Positions 6,404 through 13,060 of a stretch of DNA of 20,436 nucleotides are shown here, one piece after another (position 1 is the first letter of the stretch; the number at the start of each line of letters is the position of its first letter). The translations under genes and the position numbers were made by a program. Origin of the DNA: a virus; the IMG/VR virus record IMGVR_UViG_3300046311_000109, positions 1-20,436 of that record; one strand, given 5' to 3'. Below the pieces are notes generated by a model that worked only from the letters and a program-made list of their open reading frames with translations, did not search any database and was not told the DNA's origin.

Positions 6404-6508
6404 ATGAACGAATGGACAGACGGCAGTCTAATCAACAATGATGCCATTGACAACATGGATGAAGCGACACTAGACATGGTGCTAGCAATCCTAAGCAAGG
6501 TGAAGTAA
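6404..6508 (+). CDS. Very small acidic protein after the promoter array
   Basis: The 34-residue frame begins MNEWTDGSLINNDAIDNMDE, starts seven bases after AAGGGAG, and ends in TAATG overlapping the next gene. It is acidic with a helical end (LDMVLAILSKVK). The five upstream promoters would give it very high expression, if they act together. The function is unknown. The strong leader and coupled junction make translation likely. Confidence 0.6.
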   Translation: MNEWTDGSLINNDAIDNMDEATLDMVLAILSKVK

Positions 6509-6606
6509 TGGCAGAGATGATTCTAATCGGATTCGGTTCCAAAGACAAGACTATTGACCTAACTGGTAAGACACCAGAACAAGTTATCGAGGAGATGACC
6601 AAGTGA
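6508..6606 (+). CDS. Very small hypothetical protein
   Basis: The 32-residue frame begins MAEMILIGFGSKDKTIDLTG and ends EEMTK. It is coupled by one-base overlap to the gene before it and by a GTGA overlap to the gene after it. It has a beta-strand start and a helical end (PEQVIEEMTK). I do not recognise a family. Confidence 0.55.
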   Translation: MAEMILIGFGSKDKTIDLTGKTPEQVIEEMTK

Positions 6607-6851
6607 ACTACACCGTAATCAACGAAGACGAAGCCGGACAGATGTTCGATGAATACCTAGACGATTCAACCGAACCAGTCAAGTTGGGATTCGGGACATT
6701 CTACGCCAGTGACATTCTGAAGAAGTGTGACCCAGTTGCCTATGACCTTGGGCTAAGTGAGTTCTATGACCATCTCGCAGAGAACGCCGACATCTATGTT
6801 CTAGGATTCACCGACGACCTAAAGCCAACCGATGACGAGGACGAAGAATGA
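6603..6851 (+). CDS. Small acidic protein, 82 residues
   Basis: The start is GTG, inside the GTGA junction with the preceding stop. The product begins MNYTVINEDEAGQMFDEYLD, carries VKLGFGTFYASDILKKCDPV in the middle, and ends in a highly acidic tail (DDEDEE). It is a plausible small folded domain of a kind repeatedly seen in actinophages, including the phrase FYASDILK, but no function is known to me. It overlaps the next frame by four bases. Confidence 0.7.
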   Translation: MNYTVINEDEAGQMFDEYLDDSTEPVKLGFGTFYASDILKKCDPVAYDLGLSEFYDHLAENADIYVLGFTDDLKPTDDEDEE

Positions 6852-6964
6852 CCGACAACTGGCAGAGTGAACTAACAATCTTGACCGAAAAGTTATCAAC
6901 AGACATGAGTGAGTTATCCACAGATTTCACGTTTTTTTTGGTGAACCCACCCTCTACGCTATAA
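6848..6964 (+). CDS. Small frame carrying DnaA-box-like sites
   Basis: The 38-residue frame begins MTDNWQSELTILTEKLSTDM at an ATG overlapping the previous stop (ATGA). Two of the three DnaA-box-like sites lie inside it. It also contains a run of eight T (6931-6938), read as FFL, so an indel would change its end. It could be a genuine short protein or the fading edge of the operon within an origin. No family recognised. Confidence 0.4.
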   Translation: MTDNWQSELTILTEKLSTDMSELSTDFTFFLVNPPSTL

Positions 6965-7000
6965 CACAATAATACTATAATAAATATATATATAAAGAGA

Positions 7001-7029
7001 TAGACAGGTATAAAAAACAGTGCTATATT
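7001..7029 (+). promoter_or_regulatory. Promoter in the AT-rich candidate origin
   Basis: TAGACA (7001-7006), 17-base spacer, TATATT (7024-7029). Five of six bases match consensus in each box. It is oriented rightwards, and could make a primer or activating transcript through the candidate unwinding region or add to expression of the gene at 7219. Confidence 0.5.
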
Positions 7030-7074
7030 CATCATATATGTTTCGACACGCCGTAGACAGCATTGAATATGTCA

Positions 7075-7103
7075 TTGACAAAGCCAAAAACACCTGCTAT
7101 AAT
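7075..7103 (+). promoter_or_regulatory. Consensus promoter in the candidate origin
   Basis: TTGACA (7075-7080), 17-base spacer, TATAAT (7098-7103): a perfect match in both boxes and spacing. The transcript would cross the AT-rich palindrome and the third DnaA-box-like site before reaching the gene at 7219, a leader of about 110 bases. Confidence 0.75.
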
Positions 7104-7218
7104 CCACTTATACTATTCGCTATATATAGTATATACTATTTATAACTTATAGCACTATCACTAGCAAAATAGAAAACTATTCCAATAAGTTATCCACAGA
7201 CAAAGGTAGGAGATTGTT

Positions 7219-7719
7219 ATGAAGAGAGCAGAACTAGAGGTCGGCATGGAGGTCGCTTACAAGTGGCGCAGGAACACAGACCACATCTACCATGGCGTAG
7301 TAGCCAATGTCGGTAGCGGTCATTCGCCAGTCATGCTAAACGTCACCAGAACTGATGGCGTAGTCCGTAGTGTCGAAGTGACACTAGCCAACCTTGTTGG
7401 AGAATGGAATAAAGCCAAGGCAGAATACGATTTGAATGAAGCCAATAAGCAGATTCGCCAACTGAAGAATACACTCGCAAGAAAAGAGCGCGAGGAGTCT
7501 ATCAACCGCTATAAGGATATCATTGAGCGCGAACTTACGGTGCCGTCATACAACATCAGCAACGGGTATTCCGATTCATATATCACCATGAGACTTACGC
7601 AGGATTCATTCCGCAAACTAGGCATGTTGATTCAGACCGTAGATAGCCAGATTACTTATATTCAGCGATTGAATGACCGCATCGAGGAACTAAAGTCAAA
7701 GGAGACCGCAAGTGTTTAG
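7219..7719 (+). CDS. Hypothetical protein with a central coiled coil
   Basis: The 166-residue product starts about six bases after TAGGAGA. Residues 1-60 look like a small beta-rich domain (EVGMEVAYKWRRNTDHIYHG and VEVTLANLVGEW). Residues about 62-100 form a charged helix (NEANKQIRQLKNTLARKERE), and the C-terminal part has another helix (RLNDRIEELKSKE). It is the first gene after the candidate origin, and a perfect-consensus promoter drives it. Beta-domain plus coiled coil could suit a DNA-binding or scaffold protein, but no function is assigned. Confidence 0.75.
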   Translation: MKRAELEVGMEVAYKWRRNTDHIYHGVVANVGSGHSPVMLNVTRTDGVVRSVEVTLANLVGEWNKAKAEYDLNEANKQIRQLKNTLARKEREESINRYKDIIERELTVPSYNISNGYSDSYITMRLTQDSFRKLGMLIQTVDSQITYIQRLNDRIEELKSKETASV

Positions 7720-8089
7720 GTATTCAGTAGAAGCAACACGAACCCATTACTACACAGTTGAGGTAAACGCCCTTGACGAGATGGATGCCATCCGCAAACT
7801 TGACGATTGGCTAGCCGATGATTTCGAGGACTATGAGACTAACGCCCAGTGGGATTTTGAAGCCACTAGATTGACCGAGACCCGAGTATGCCCGAACCAC
7901 GAGGGAGCGTTTGATTGTAATCCATTCTGTTCAGTATGCGAGGGTGAGCAGGAGTATGAATATACCGAGACCAGACCATGCCAATATTGCCGAACCGAGA
8001 TTGACCACGACATTTGGTTTGAGGAACTAGGCATGTGTGTCGAGTGTTCAAACAAGTATTACAACCACGAGGACATGGAGACCAAGTAA
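7712..8089 (+). CDS. Small protein with a Cys-rich zinc-binding half
   Basis: The GTG start at 7712 follows AAAGGAGA and overlaps the previous gene by eight bases. The 125-residue product has an N-terminal alpha/beta part (RTHYYTVEVNALDEMDAIRK). From residue 60 it is Cys-rich: C60, H63, C69, C73 and C76, then C90-x2-C93 and C109-x2-C112, the last four forming a clean zinc ribbon. It is likely to bind one or two zinc ions. The N-terminal part resembles the small EVxAxDExxA fold seen in many phage proteins. The role is unknown. Confidence 0.75.
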   Translation: MFRYSVEATRTHYYTVEVNALDEMDAIRKLDDWLADDFEDYETNAQWDFEATRLTETRVCPNHEGAFDCNPFCSVCEGEQEYEYTETRPCQYCRTEIDHDIWFEELGMCVECSNKYYNHEDMETK

Positions 8090-8328
8090 TGGAGATTTGT
8101 GAGTCATACACAGCACGCTGGAATGATGACGGATACCCAGAGGGGACATTCATCGCACAGATAGCGCGACTGGACAAGCCAGAGAACCTAGCATACTGGG
8201 AATCGCTAACCGAGCAGGAGCGCGAACTAGAGGACAACTACGTATTTTACTACGTCTACCAAGAGGGAGAGATTGAGTCTCTATTCGAGGATGATGACCA
8301 CGACTTCAAACTAATCAAGGAGGCATAA
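8089..8328 (+). CDS. Hypothetical protein, 79 residues
   Basis: I start at the ATG at 8089, which shares a base with the previous TAA, rather than at the upstream in-frame GTG at 8035. The product begins MEICESYTARWNDDGYPEGT and is rich in Glu, Tyr and Asp, with LTEQERELEDNYVFYYVYQE centrally. Its end overlaps the next ATG by one base. No family recognised. Confidence 0.65.
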   Translation: MEICESYTARWNDDGYPEGTFIAQIARLDKPENLAYWESLTEQERELEDNYVFYYVYQEGEIESLFEDDDHDFKLIKEA

Positions 8329-8489
8329 TGAGCGAGAGTGAACTTGTCCAATGGCTACGACTACAACTAGAGATAGCCGAAAAGGATATGGATATGACCA
8401 CAGAGACCGATTGGTATGACTATCACCAAGGGCAGGTCGAAGCATACGGAGACACGCTAGCCCACTTAGGCATTGTGCTTGACAACTAG
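8328..8489 (+). CDS. Small helical protein, 53 residues
   Basis: The start ATG shares a base with the preceding TAA and follows AAGGAGG. The product begins MSESELVQWLRLQLEIAEKD, a clear amphipathic helix, and ends AHLGIVLDN. The TTGACA of the next promoter lies inside its last codons, overlapping its end. Function unknown. Confidence 0.6.
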   Translation: MSESELVQWLRLQLEIAEKDMDMTTETDWYDYHQGQVEAYGDTLAHLGIVLDN

Positions 8490-8507
8490 CAATATCTGAT
8501 ATATACT
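8479..8507 (+). promoter_or_regulatory. Promoter of the ssDNA-binding protein gene
   Basis: TTGACA (8479-8484), 17-base spacer, TATACT (8502-8507). The -35 lies in the last codons of the upstream gene. The predicted start near 8514 leads into the CA-rich leader ending AAAGGAG before the ATG at 8536. Confidence 0.75.
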
Positions 8508-8535
8508 TATACCAACAACAAACAAAGGAGATTCA

Positions 8536-9009
8536 ATGGGTCAGCAGATTTCAGTTCAGGGCTTGGTAGCCACTACGCCACGACACCTAAAGCGAGAAGA
8601 CGGAACGGACATTCTAAGTTTCCGTCTGGCATCATCAGAACGCCGATACGACTACAATCAGAAGCGTTGGATTGACGGACAGACTAACTGGTATACCATC
8701 ACCGCTTACAACCAGTTGGCAGTGAACGCACACAAGTCAATCAGCAAGGGAGACCGAGTTATCGCCATTGGAGACCTAGCGATTCGTGACTGGGACAACG
8801 GCACCCGAGCAGGGACTTCAGTTGATATCGAAGCGCAGACACTAGCGCACGATTTGTCTTGGGGTTATTCAGTATTCACACGCACCGTCTTGGTAAAAGA
8901 CCCAGAGCCACGAGACAAGGGATACATTGACAACGACAGGGTTATCGAACTAGAGCAGGAACTAAAGAATCTACGAGACACACTAGCATCACTAGCAGAG
9001 GGAGAGTAG
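8536..9009 (+). CDS. ssb: Single-stranded DNA-binding protein (SSB, OB fold)
   Basis: The 157-residue product coats ssDNA during replication and recombination. Its first ~110 residues have the SSB pattern: ISVQGLVATTPRHLKREDGT, ILSFRLASSERRYDY, TNWYTITAYNQLAVNAHKSI, then KGDRVIAIGDLAIRDWDNGT and SVDIEAQTLAHDLSWG. The C-terminus is not the usual acidic DDDIPF tip for partner binding. It ends in a predicted helix and LASLAEGE, so partner recruitment may differ. A dedicated near-consensus promoter and strong AAAGGAG site precede it. Confidence 0.92.
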   Translation: MGQQISVQGLVATTPRHLKREDGTDILSFRLASSERRYDYNQKRWIDGQTNWYTITAYNQLAVNAHKSISKGDRVIAIGDLAIRDWDNGTRAGTSVDIEAQTLAHDLSWGYSVFTRTVLVKDPEPRDKGYIDNDRVIELEQELKNLRDTLASLAEGE

Positions 9010-9011
9010 TA

Positions 9012-9521
9012 ATGGGACTAGACATGTATCTATACGCACGTAAGTATGTATCAGGCACTAACTTCAGCAAAGCAGGGGGTCAGTTCACCATGACACCTAA
9101 CGCCGAACTGGACACCATCATTGAGCCACTAGGACTAACACGCAAAGACCTAGACGATGAGTATCCATCAGTAGTAGTCGGAGTCAAGATTCTTCAGTGG
9201 CGCAAGGCTAACCAGATTCACGAATGGTTTGTTCAGAATGTTCAGGACGGCGAGGATGACTGTAAGGATTACTACGTCAGCCGAGAGAACTTAGAGGAAC
9301 TACTGGCAGTCCTAGGCAGTCTCATCAAGGCGAAGCATAACGGCGCAGACGAATCAACCTTTGAGGATATCCTGCCAACGCAGTCGGGATTCTTCTTCGG
9401 GGGAACCGAGTATGATGAATACTACTGGTCAGAGGTAGAGCGCACATACGAATCAATCAATGCGATACTGAGCAACGAGAAGTTTACGGACTTCGACTTT
9501 GAATATTCATCTAGTTGGTAA
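9012..9521 (+). CDS. Conserved phage protein of the MGLDMYL family
   Basis: The 169-residue product begins MGLDMYLYARKYVSG, an N-terminal signature of a family widespread in phages and bacteria with no known activity. Further conserved-looking parts are VGVKILQWRKANQIHEWFVQ and the GFFFGGTEYDEYYW segment. The gene follows the SSB gene by two bases. AGAGGGAGAG at the end of the SSB gene provides the ribosome binding site. The strict N-terminus is probably part of the fold. Family assigned from memory of the signature. Confidence 0.85.
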   Translation: MGLDMYLYARKYVSGTNFSKAGGQFTMTPNAELDTIIEPLGLTRKDLDDEYPSVVVGVKILQWRKANQIHEWFVQNVQDGEDDCKDYYVSRENLEELLAVLGSLIKAKHNGADESTFEDILPTQSGFFFGGTEYDEYYWSEVERTYESINAILSNEKFTDFDFEYSSSW

Positions 9522-9531
9522 GGAGATAACC

Positions 9532-9879
9532 ATGGCAACACCTAAGTATGACTACAACATCTGGTCGAATGAGTCAAGTTCACTAACTCTCACCGCGTAT
9601 CAGCAGTATTACGATTCATCGGATGACAACTGGATTCGCACTGATGTTGAGAACTATGTGAGTATCACGTTCAAGTTCCCAGAGGACTATCGTGAGATTG
9701 AATACCTACTACAGGACTTGTATGTGAATCAGTATCCATTGACCGACTATGATGACTGGGTAGACAATCCATTCCTATTCGGCAATGACGCACCAGAGCG
9801 TATTGCACAGTTCCTAGACAACCTACCGCAGTATAAGTTGGAAACACGAGACAGCACAAAGGAGAACAGTTATGCCTAG
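9532..9879 (+). CDS. Hypothetical acidic protein, 115 residues
   Basis: The start chosen is the ATG at 9532, six bases after AAGGAG, rather than the upstream ATG at 9499 that lies within the previous gene. The product begins MATPKYDYNIWSNESSSLTL and is rich in Tyr, Asp and Trp. YVSITFKFPEDYREIEYLLQ is the best folded-looking segment. It overlaps the next gene by eight bases. The function is unknown. Confidence 0.7.
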   Translation: MATPKYDYNIWSNESSSLTLTAYQQYYDSSDDNWIRTDVENYVSITFKFPEDYREIEYLLQDLYVNQYPLTDYDDWVDNPFLFGNDAPERIAQFLDNLPQYKLETRDSTKENSYA

Positions 9880-10087
9880 CACCATGGTCAAAGATGTAGT
9901 AAACATGGGGAACCTATGTATCTGGTGCCGACAGGATACATCGTTCGGTTCAGGCAAGTTCGTGAATCGCATCCCAGTATCGGCTACGGTCGGAGACCTG
10001 CCGTATCACATCTTCTGGGAGGAAGATTCAACACGTGTCGAGGGTTATGGTTGTGAAGCATGTTACGAGGGAGAAGACAATGAGTGA
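9872..10087 (+). CDS. Small zinc-ribbon protein, 71 residues
   Basis: C16-x2-C19 and C61-x2-C64 (LCIWC and GCEAC) are arranged as a zinc ribbon around a beta-rich middle (KFVNRIPVSATVGDLPYHIF). The start follows AAAGGAG at about seven bases and overlaps the previous gene. The end overlaps the next gene by eight bases. It resembles other small zinc proteins of this phage in style, but with a different core. Function unknown. Confidence 0.7.
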   Translation: MPSTMVKDVVNMGNLCIWCRQDTSFGSGKFVNRIPVSATVGDLPYHIFWEEDSTRVEGYGCEACYEGEDNE

Positions 10088-10241
10088 TTACTATTTCGCA
10101 CAGGATGGCAACTGGGGTTCAGCCGAGGAGATTCTTTTAGTTGATACTACCAACTGGACAGAGGAAGACTGGGAACTGATTGAGGATGCTACCGACAGCG
10201 AGCGTGGTCAGATTGCCCAGCGACTGAGCGAGGAGCGGTAA
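10080..10241 (+). CDS. Small acidic protein, 53 residues
   Basis: I start at the ATG at 10080, overlapping the previous stop. An in-frame GTG at 10035 would give a longer form without support. The product begins MSDYYFAQDGNWGSAEEILL and continues with the acidic helix TEEDWELIEDATDSERGQIA. It shares a base with the next ATG. No family recognised, although GNWGSAEEI-type small proteins recur in actinophages. Confidence 0.65.
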   Translation: MSDYYFAQDGNWGSAEEILLVDTTNWTEEDWELIEDATDSERGQIAQRLSEER

Positions 10242-10411
10242 TGGTAGATATTGAACTAAGCCACAAGCAGGTAGACTTCTTATTCCACGCACTAAAGATG
10301 GCAGAGTCAGCATACACCCAGACTGGCAACTGGAAAGCGTCTAAGACAGTATCCGAGATACATGGCGAACTTCACAAACAGATATATACTTACGGACAGA
10401 TGGAGGAATAA
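10241..10411 (+). CDS. Small helical protein, 56 residues
   Basis: The frame starts at ATG with AGGAGCGG a few bases upstream and has TAATG junctions at both ends. The product begins MVDIELSHKQVDFLFHALKM and reads as two helices, the second VSEIHGELHKQI. Small proteins of this layout occur widely in actinophages without assigned function. Confidence 0.6.
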   Translation: MVDIELSHKQVDFLFHALKMAESAYTQTGNWKASKTVSEIHGELHKQIYTYGQMEE

Positions 10412-10902
10412 TGGCTAAGGAAACGGAGACAATCTCATTAGCAATCAAGACAGCGAGAGCCCACGAGAAGATTGCCATCGCAGAAGCCCAGCGAAAAGCA
10501 GCCGAACAGGTAATCGAAGATACCAAAACCGAACACGAGGTCGTAGTCGAAGCCATCCGGCGAGCGCTGGGGGCTGGAATGTCAGCCCGACAGATTGGTC
10601 AGGCTTATGGTTCGTCAGACCCAAAGACGGCGAAGCGACTTATCTCAGAAGCGATGGCAGGGACTAGCCCAGATAGCCTATCTACTCACCCAGAGTGGAA
10701 ACTCACAGTCAATGATGATGAGACCTTCAACATCAACGCCTACGGACTTGGCGATGCCAAACTCACTGGCTTTGGTAAGTTCAAGATTGACGAGGATGGC
10801 GAGAACTTCAGCCTTGTGGATGGAGATATGTTTATTCAGGTTCAGTTGTATAAGTTGGGTTACAAGGATACAGTTCTAGAAGAAGCGAGGGGTAATGTCT
10901 AA
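10411..10902 (+). CDS. Protein with coiled coil and helix-turn-helix-like segment
   Basis: The 163-residue product begins with a long Ala/Glu-rich helix, residues about 10-50 (AEAQRKAAEQVIEDTKTEHE). It is followed by a likely helix-turn-helix at about 52-82 (LGAGMSARQIGQAYGSSDPK, TAKRLISEAM), the shape of a resolvase-like or sigma-like DNA-binding motif. The C-terminal half is beta-rich (GLGDAKLTGFGKFKIDEDGE). It could be a DNA-binding regulator or partition-like protein. The segment resembles a domain seen in actinophage proteins of unknown function. Confidence 0.75.
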   Translation: MAKETETISLAIKTARAHEKIAIAEAQRKAAEQVIEDTKTEHEVVVEAIRRALGAGMSARQIGQAYGSSDPKTAKRLISEAMAGTSPDSLSTHPEWKLTVNDDETFNINAYGLGDAKLTGFGKFKIDEDGENFSLVDGDMFIQVQLYKLGYKDTVLEEARGNV

Positions 10903-11137
10903 CTATGAAGAACTTTCTGAAACAGTTAGTGGTCTTAGTGACTATTACAGTGATATCACTGGGCGCAATATTAGTATGGGTGTTGATGGTAATCTCGATG
11001 TGTGGTTGGATTCTAATCGCACCAATGGTCGAGAGTATTTCGAGAGTGTTGCGGAAGCGGAACACCGACTAGGGATTCTATACTCAGAATACCTATCTGA
11101 CGAAGACGATTCATTTGACATGTTGGATGAGTTTTGA
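10895..11137 (+). CDS. Hypothetical acidic protein, 80 residues
   Basis: The ATG at 10895 follows GAGGGG and overlaps the previous gene by eight bases. The product begins MSNYEELSETVSGLSDYYSD, is very acidic and ends DEDDSFDMLDEF. Codon use differs somewhat from neighbours: more GTT, AGT and GGT, fewer CTA. This may point to a separate history. A TTGACA-N17-TAGGAT promoter overlaps its last codons. Function unknown. Confidence 0.65.
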   Translation: MSNYEELSETVSGLSDYYSDITGRNISMGVDGNLDVWLDSNRTNGREYFESVAEAEHRLGILYSEYLSDEDDSFDMLDEF

Positions 11138-11143
11138 TAGGAT
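11115..11143 (+). promoter_or_regulatory. Promoter upstream of the helicase gene
   Basis: TTGACA (11115-11120), 17-base spacer, TAGGAT (11138-11143). The -10 has four consensus matches and the GATAGG context seen in array promoter 3. The predicted start near 11150 lies 48 bases before the helicase ATG. Confidence 0.5.
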
Positions 11144-11358
11144 TTATTGGGTTCGTAATCGCAGTATGGATTTTATTTGGTAAGCGAAAGGGAGTAGATG
11201 ACGAGACATCAACTACAGGCACTAACACTAGAGCCGGAGCAGATGAAGGCAGTCGAGAGGATTACATCCGAGGCTACCAAAGCGGCTCTCAACGCCAGCC
11301 TTATGGGAACGGGCAAAACTCTAATGGCAGTGGAGTCGGCTATAAGGCTAGGTTCTAA
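11134..11358 (+). CDS. Possible small membrane protein overlapping the helicase gene
   Basis: A TTG-start frame overlaps the preceding stop (TTGA) and encodes 74 residues: a hydrophobic span (IGFIGFVIAVWILFG), KRKG, then a Gly/Ser/Asn/Gln-rich tail. It overlaps the helicase frame by 161 bases. The span and positive residues look like a real single-pass membrane anchor, and the stretch before the helicase start otherwise holds no gene. Against it: a TTG start, no clear ribosome binding site, and a low-complexity tail that could simply be the helicase read in another frame. Confidence 0.35.
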   Translation: MIGFIGFVIAVWILFGKRKGVDDETSTTGTNTRAGADEGSREDYIRGYQSGSQRQPYGNGQNSNGSGVGYKARF

Positions 11359-12544
11359 GGTCTCACTAATCGTTGGCCCACTCAACACCTACTGGGGTTG
11401 GTGGGACACTATCCAGCGACAGACCGGATACACTCAGACCATTCGCAAGATTGACTCAAGCAAGTCAGGGCAGGAAGCCATGGAACTGCTGAAGTCAAAG
11501 ACCGAGGGTTGGTATTTCATCGGTCGCGAATACTTCAGGACTAAGGATTGGAAGGGCATTGTGCCAGACATCGCACTGATTGATGAATGTCACTTCGCAC
11601 AGAACCGCCACAGCAAGTCATTCAAGTCGCTACAGAACCTAAAGCCTAAGTTCAAGTTGTCAATGTCAGGAACGCCGGCAGGTAATAAGTTCGAGGGATT
11701 CTGGGCAGTAACACGTTGGCTATGGCCAAGTGTTATTCCTGGGTCTTTCTGGAAGTGGGCGAACCAATGGTGTCGTATGGCTTACTCGCCATTTACCAAG
11801 CACGACATCGTTGGAGAGCTCAATGTTGGAGCATTTGCCAACAGCCTGCCATGCTACATCCGACTAGAGCCGAACCACAATCTTGAGGTTGTCGAGGAGA
11901 CTCGCTACGTAGACCTACTGCCAGCGCAGAAGAAGGTATATGAGAAGTTCGAGAAGGACTTGGTTGTGTGGCTAGAGGGCAACCCGATGGTAGCCGAGGT
12001 TCCAATCGCAGCACGTATCCGACTACGCCAGATTACCCTAGCAGTGCCAAGCGTCAATGATGATGGAGAGATTGTCTTTGCCGATGATGCTAAGTCTACT
12101 AAGTATCAGGCGCTCAAGGAAATCATTGAGGACAATCCAGAAGATTCAATGTTACTCTTGACAGATAGCCAAAAATATGCTAGACTGGTATCTAACAGGT
12201 TAGGCGAGCAGGCATTTGAATGGTCTGGTCAGGCTAACCAGAAGCAACGCGAAGAAGCAAAGCAGAAGTTCCTACGTGGCGAAATCAAATACATCGTGGC
12301 AGTAATCCCAGCGATTGCCGAGGGTGTAGATGGATTGCAGGATGTATGTAGCACCATCGTGTGGCTATCGCACAGCGACAGCAACCTAATGAACCAGCAG
12401 GTTGTTGACCGCATCCGCAGACGTGGACAAAAGGAAACAGTAAAGATTTATGACATCGTAGCACGAGACACGTATGACGAGGGGCAACTCTCTACTCTTG
12501 TGAAGCGACAGCTAGATATGAACTCAAGTCTAAAGGAGAAGTAA
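11198..12544 (+). CDS. SF2 helicase, SNF2/DEAD-like
   Basis: The 448-residue product is an ATP-dependent nucleic-acid translocase of superfamily 2. Visible motifs are Walker A MGTGKT at 36-41, the Ia-like region LIVGPLNTYW, DECH at 129-132 (motif II), SGTP at 157-160 (motif III) and motif VI QQVVDRIRRRGQK near 405-417. Motif IV-V parts include VIPAIAEGVDGLQDV. The two RecA-like domains are compact, and no extra nuclease or HNH is attached. GGGAG precedes the ATG. Phage helicases of this type act in replication restart or recombination. Confidence 0.92.
   Translation: MTRHQLQALTLEPEQMKAVERITSEATKAALNASLMGTGKTLMAVESAIRLGSKVSLIVGPLNTYWGWWDTIQRQTGYTQTIRKIDSSKSGQEAMELLKSKTEGWYFIGREYFRTKDWKGIVPDIALIDECHFAQNRHSKSFKSLQNLKPKFKLSMSGTPAGNKFEGFWAVTRWLWPSVIPGSFWKWANQWCRMAYSPFTKHDIVGELNVGAFANSLPCYIRLEPNHNLEVVEETRYVDLLPAQKKVYEKFEKDLVVWLEGNPMVAEVPIAARIRLRQITLAVPSVNDDGEIVFADDAKSTKYQALKEIIEDNPEDSMLLLTDSQKYARLVSNRLGEQAFEWSGQANQKQREEAKQKFLRGEIKYIVAVIPAIAEGVDGLQDVCSTIVWLSHSDSNLMNQQVVDRIRRRGQKETVKIYDIVARDTYDEGQLSTLVKRQLDMNSSLKEK
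12158..12186 (+). promoter_or_regulatory. Promoter-like sequence inside the helicase gene
   Basis: TTGACA (12158-12163), 17-base spacer, TAGACT (12181-12186), boxes identical to array promoter 2. It lies in codons for LLLTDSQKYARL, so it may be fortuitous, or give extra transcription of the small genes that follow from 12547. Confidence 0.35.
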
Positions 12545-12546
12545 GC

Positions 12547-12732
12547 ATGGACCTAAAAGAAGATACCCCAATCTACAATCAGATGCAGCGACACTACGCA
12601 CTTATGCGACAGACTATCAAACTAGAAGTTCGAGCGGATATGGTGAAGCGGTTGAAATCAATAAAGAAACCAACCAAGCAGATTCAAGACTTAATTAAGG
12701 AATACGAGAGTGCCGAAACTCAGAACGCCTAA
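12547..12732 (+). CDS. Small basic helical protein, 61 residues
   Basis: The ATG follows AAAGGAG, three bases after the helicase stop. The product (MDLKEDTPIYNQMQRHYALM, then VRADMVKRLKSIKKPTKQIQ) is helical, mostly basic in the middle and acidic at the end. It overlaps the next gene by 23 bases. It may assist the helicase by position only. No family recognised. Confidence 0.65.
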   Translation: MDLKEDTPIYNQMQRHYALMRQTIKLEVRADMVKRLKSIKKPTKQIQDLIKEYESAETQNA

Positions 12733-13060
12733 GCCACCATGCTCAGTTCAGGACTGTGAGACTGAGAGTTGGAGACTATACGAATACTGCCGTAAGCACC
12801 AAGCGAGACTGATGCGAACTGGAACGGTTGAGGGTATCGAGGCCATTCGTGCAATCAACCGGGAGCGAAAGAGTCAGTGCCTAATCGAAGAGTGCTACGA
12901 GCCAGTTGTGAAGTCAAGACATTGTGAGTGGCACTATGATGATTACAGAGAAGGCATACGCCTAAAGAACAGAGACAACTGGGAATACATGATTGAATGT
13001 GAGAGCATTGATTATGATGATTTTTGGGAATGGATGAAGAAGGAGTTAAAGTTAGCATGA
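12710..13060 (+). CDS. Protein with two Cys4/His-type zinc repeats
   Basis: The start is a GTG overlapping the preceding gene. The 116-residue product contains two similar modules: C11-x4-C16-x10-C27-x2-H30 and C57-x4-C62-x9-C72-x2-H75. Each has the C-x4-C ... C-x2-H ligand set found at the N-terminus of many phage HNH nucleases and related zinc domains (CSVQDC ... YCRKHQARLMRTGTV). No HNH catalytic core follows, so this looks like a stand-alone nucleic-acid-binding zinc protein. The C-terminus is Trp- and Asp-rich. The repeat suggests internal duplication. Confidence 0.75.
   Translation: MPKLRTPKPPCSVQDCETESWRLYEYCRKHQARLMRTGTVEGIEAIRAINRERKSQCLIEECYEPVVKSRHCEWHYDDYREGIRLKNRDNWEYMIECESIDYDDFWEWMKKELKLA

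Larger units (their letters stand above)
6893..7198. other. Candidate replication origin
   Basis: Three direct copies of AGTTATC(A/C)ACAGA contain DnaA-box-like cores: TTATCAACA (6893-6901), TTATCCACA (6914-6922) and TTATCCACA (7190-7198). The last two match TTATNCACA exactly. The first two start 21 bases apart, two helical turns. Between copies 2 and 3 lies very AT-rich DNA (about 6960-7050 and 7100-7180), including a 14-base palindrome ATAGTATATACTAT (7126-7139) and two promoters. No protein gene is seen in 6965-7218. This combination is typical of an origin with an unwinding element. Function is inferred. Confidence 0.5.

Noticed and set aside
6256-6441. 61-residue plus-strand frame in the promoter array
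   Set aside because: It contains promoter 5, lacks a ribosome binding site, and ends inside the better supported gene at 6404.
6440-6475. TTGACA inside the 34-residue gene
   Set aside because: No good -10 lies at 17 bases (nearest is at 18 and poor).
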